Below are positions 63,561-64,000 of a stretch of DNA of 64,000 nucleotides, piece by piece. Made by a program: the position numbers and the translations under genes. The notes under the pieces are model-generated. The model saw only the letters and a list, made by a program, of their open reading frames with translations, was not told the origin of the DNA and made no database searches. Source of the stretch: Sphingomonas sp. PP-F2F-A104-K0414 (lineage in GTDB: Bacteria; Pseudomonadota; Alphaproteobacteria; Sphingomonadales; Sphingomonadaceae); assembly GCF_004340945.1 (NCBI RefSeq), contig NZ_SLYD01000001.1, positions 186,001-250,000 of the forward strand, written 5' to 3'. The stretch's first letter is position 1; each line of letters opens with the position of its first letter.

Positions 63561-64000
63561 TCAGGCGATTTTTTCGAGCGGCGCGTCGGGACGGTTCGCA
63601 TGTGCACGGAAACGCGCGGCGGTGGCTTGCGTGTAGGGCTTGGCCATTACCGTCGACACCGTCACCGAGTCCGCCGTCGCATGGTCCGGCGTGAGGGTGA
63701 GCAGCGTGAACCCCTTGCCGTCCTGGTCGCAGAAGCGGACTTCACCCTTGTTGGCGTCGGCTATCAGTGTGCCGATGCCGGGGAGCAGCGAGCCGTAGGA
63801 CGGGCTGGTGATCGCGGTGCAGCCGAATTCTGCGGCGACCAGCTTGCCCGACGCGTCGTGCAGGTCGTTCGCCCACGCCGCGTGGCTGTCGCCCGACAGC
63901 ACGATCGGCCGCGACTTCGCGCGCTGGAACGCCGCATACAGCCGCTCGCGGGCGGGCGGATACCCGTCCCAGCTGTCGAACCCGAACGGCAGGCCGGCAC
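63561..64000 (-). CDS. PhoD-like alkaline phosphatase, C-terminal part (partial)
   Basis: The frame is open to the right edge of the window, so the N-terminus is missing. The visible 145 residues include the PhoD blocks DSWDGYPPARERLYAAF, RPIVLSGDSHAAWANDL with metal-binding His and Asp, and EFGCTAITSPS. A tail with DGKGFTLLTLTPDHA follows. PhoD enzymes are secreted (usually Tat-dependent) phosphodiesterases/phosphatases that release phosphate; the signal peptide would lie outside the window. Confidence 0.88.
   Translation of the reverse strand, partial: AGLPFGFDSWDGYPPARERLYAAFQRAKSRPIVLSGDSHAAWANDLHDASGKLVAAEFGCTAITSPSYGSLLPGIGTLIADANKGEVRFCDQDGKGFTLLTLTPDHATADSVTVSTVMAKPYTQATAARFRAHANRPDAPLEKIA

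Overview
The window looks like chromosomal DNA of an aerobic, GC-rich alphaproteobacterium, most likely Sphingomonas or a close sphingomonad. The evidence is the base composition, four TonB-dependent receptors (TBDRs) next to catabolic genes, flavin-dependent halogenase-like proteins beside a TBDR, the oxygen-dependent cob pathway, and typical sphingomonad extragenic inverted repeats. No IS element, integrase, phage gene, rRNA or CRISPR array was seen. Nearly all DNA is coding and the genes are tightly packed.

Layout. (1) 1-10977: the end of a GH9 cellulase, then a divergon. A large TBDR and a JmjC-like cupin are on the minus strand. Three linked flavoproteins of the tryptophan-halogenase family are on the plus strand, and the middle one has lost the halogenase motifs. 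(2) 11051-20579: an acetate/carboxylate module with a DcaP-type porin and an MHS transporter, divergent from acs, a LuxR-type response regulator and an SLC5-type hybrid histidine kinase (CrbS/CrbR-like). (3) 20738-26824: a PaoABC-type molybdenum aldehyde oxidoreductase and a large KatE catalase. (4) 26994-30742: a Met/His-rich small membrane protein, a TBDR and a PepSY membrane protein, suggesting metal uptake. (5) 30783-46619: a cobalamin region. It has two B12 riboswitches, a NiCoT cobalt/nickel permease, cobW, and then cobN-G-H-I-J, cobK (reversed), cobL-E-M-B-A-F and bluB. Most of these genes overlap by 4 bp. (6) 46650-50289: a TBDR and a secreted nucleoside-hydrolase-like protein lacking the usual Asp cluster, separated by a triple 30-bp hairpin repeat. 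(7) 50516-54507: htpG convergent with a modABC molybdate transporter. (8) 54587-60578: a GH18-like/NodB/GT2 fusion enzyme and a fourth TBDR. (9) 60844-64000: a small membrane protein, lepA, tRNA-Pro(CGG) and the C-terminal part of a PhoD-like phosphatase.

How the parts fit together. ModABC can supply molybdate for the cofactor of PaoABC. NiCoT and CobW can supply cobalt for the CobN chelatase. The genes here cover uroporphyrinogen III to the a,c-diamide stage, plus the lower-ligand enzyme BluB. cobST, cobO and the nucleotide-loop assembly genes are not in the window. The least conventional observations are the degenerate middle halogenase, the antisense cobK nested in the cob operon, a conserved structured extension shared by both riboswitch leaders, and the nucleoside hydrolase without its metal-binding motif.
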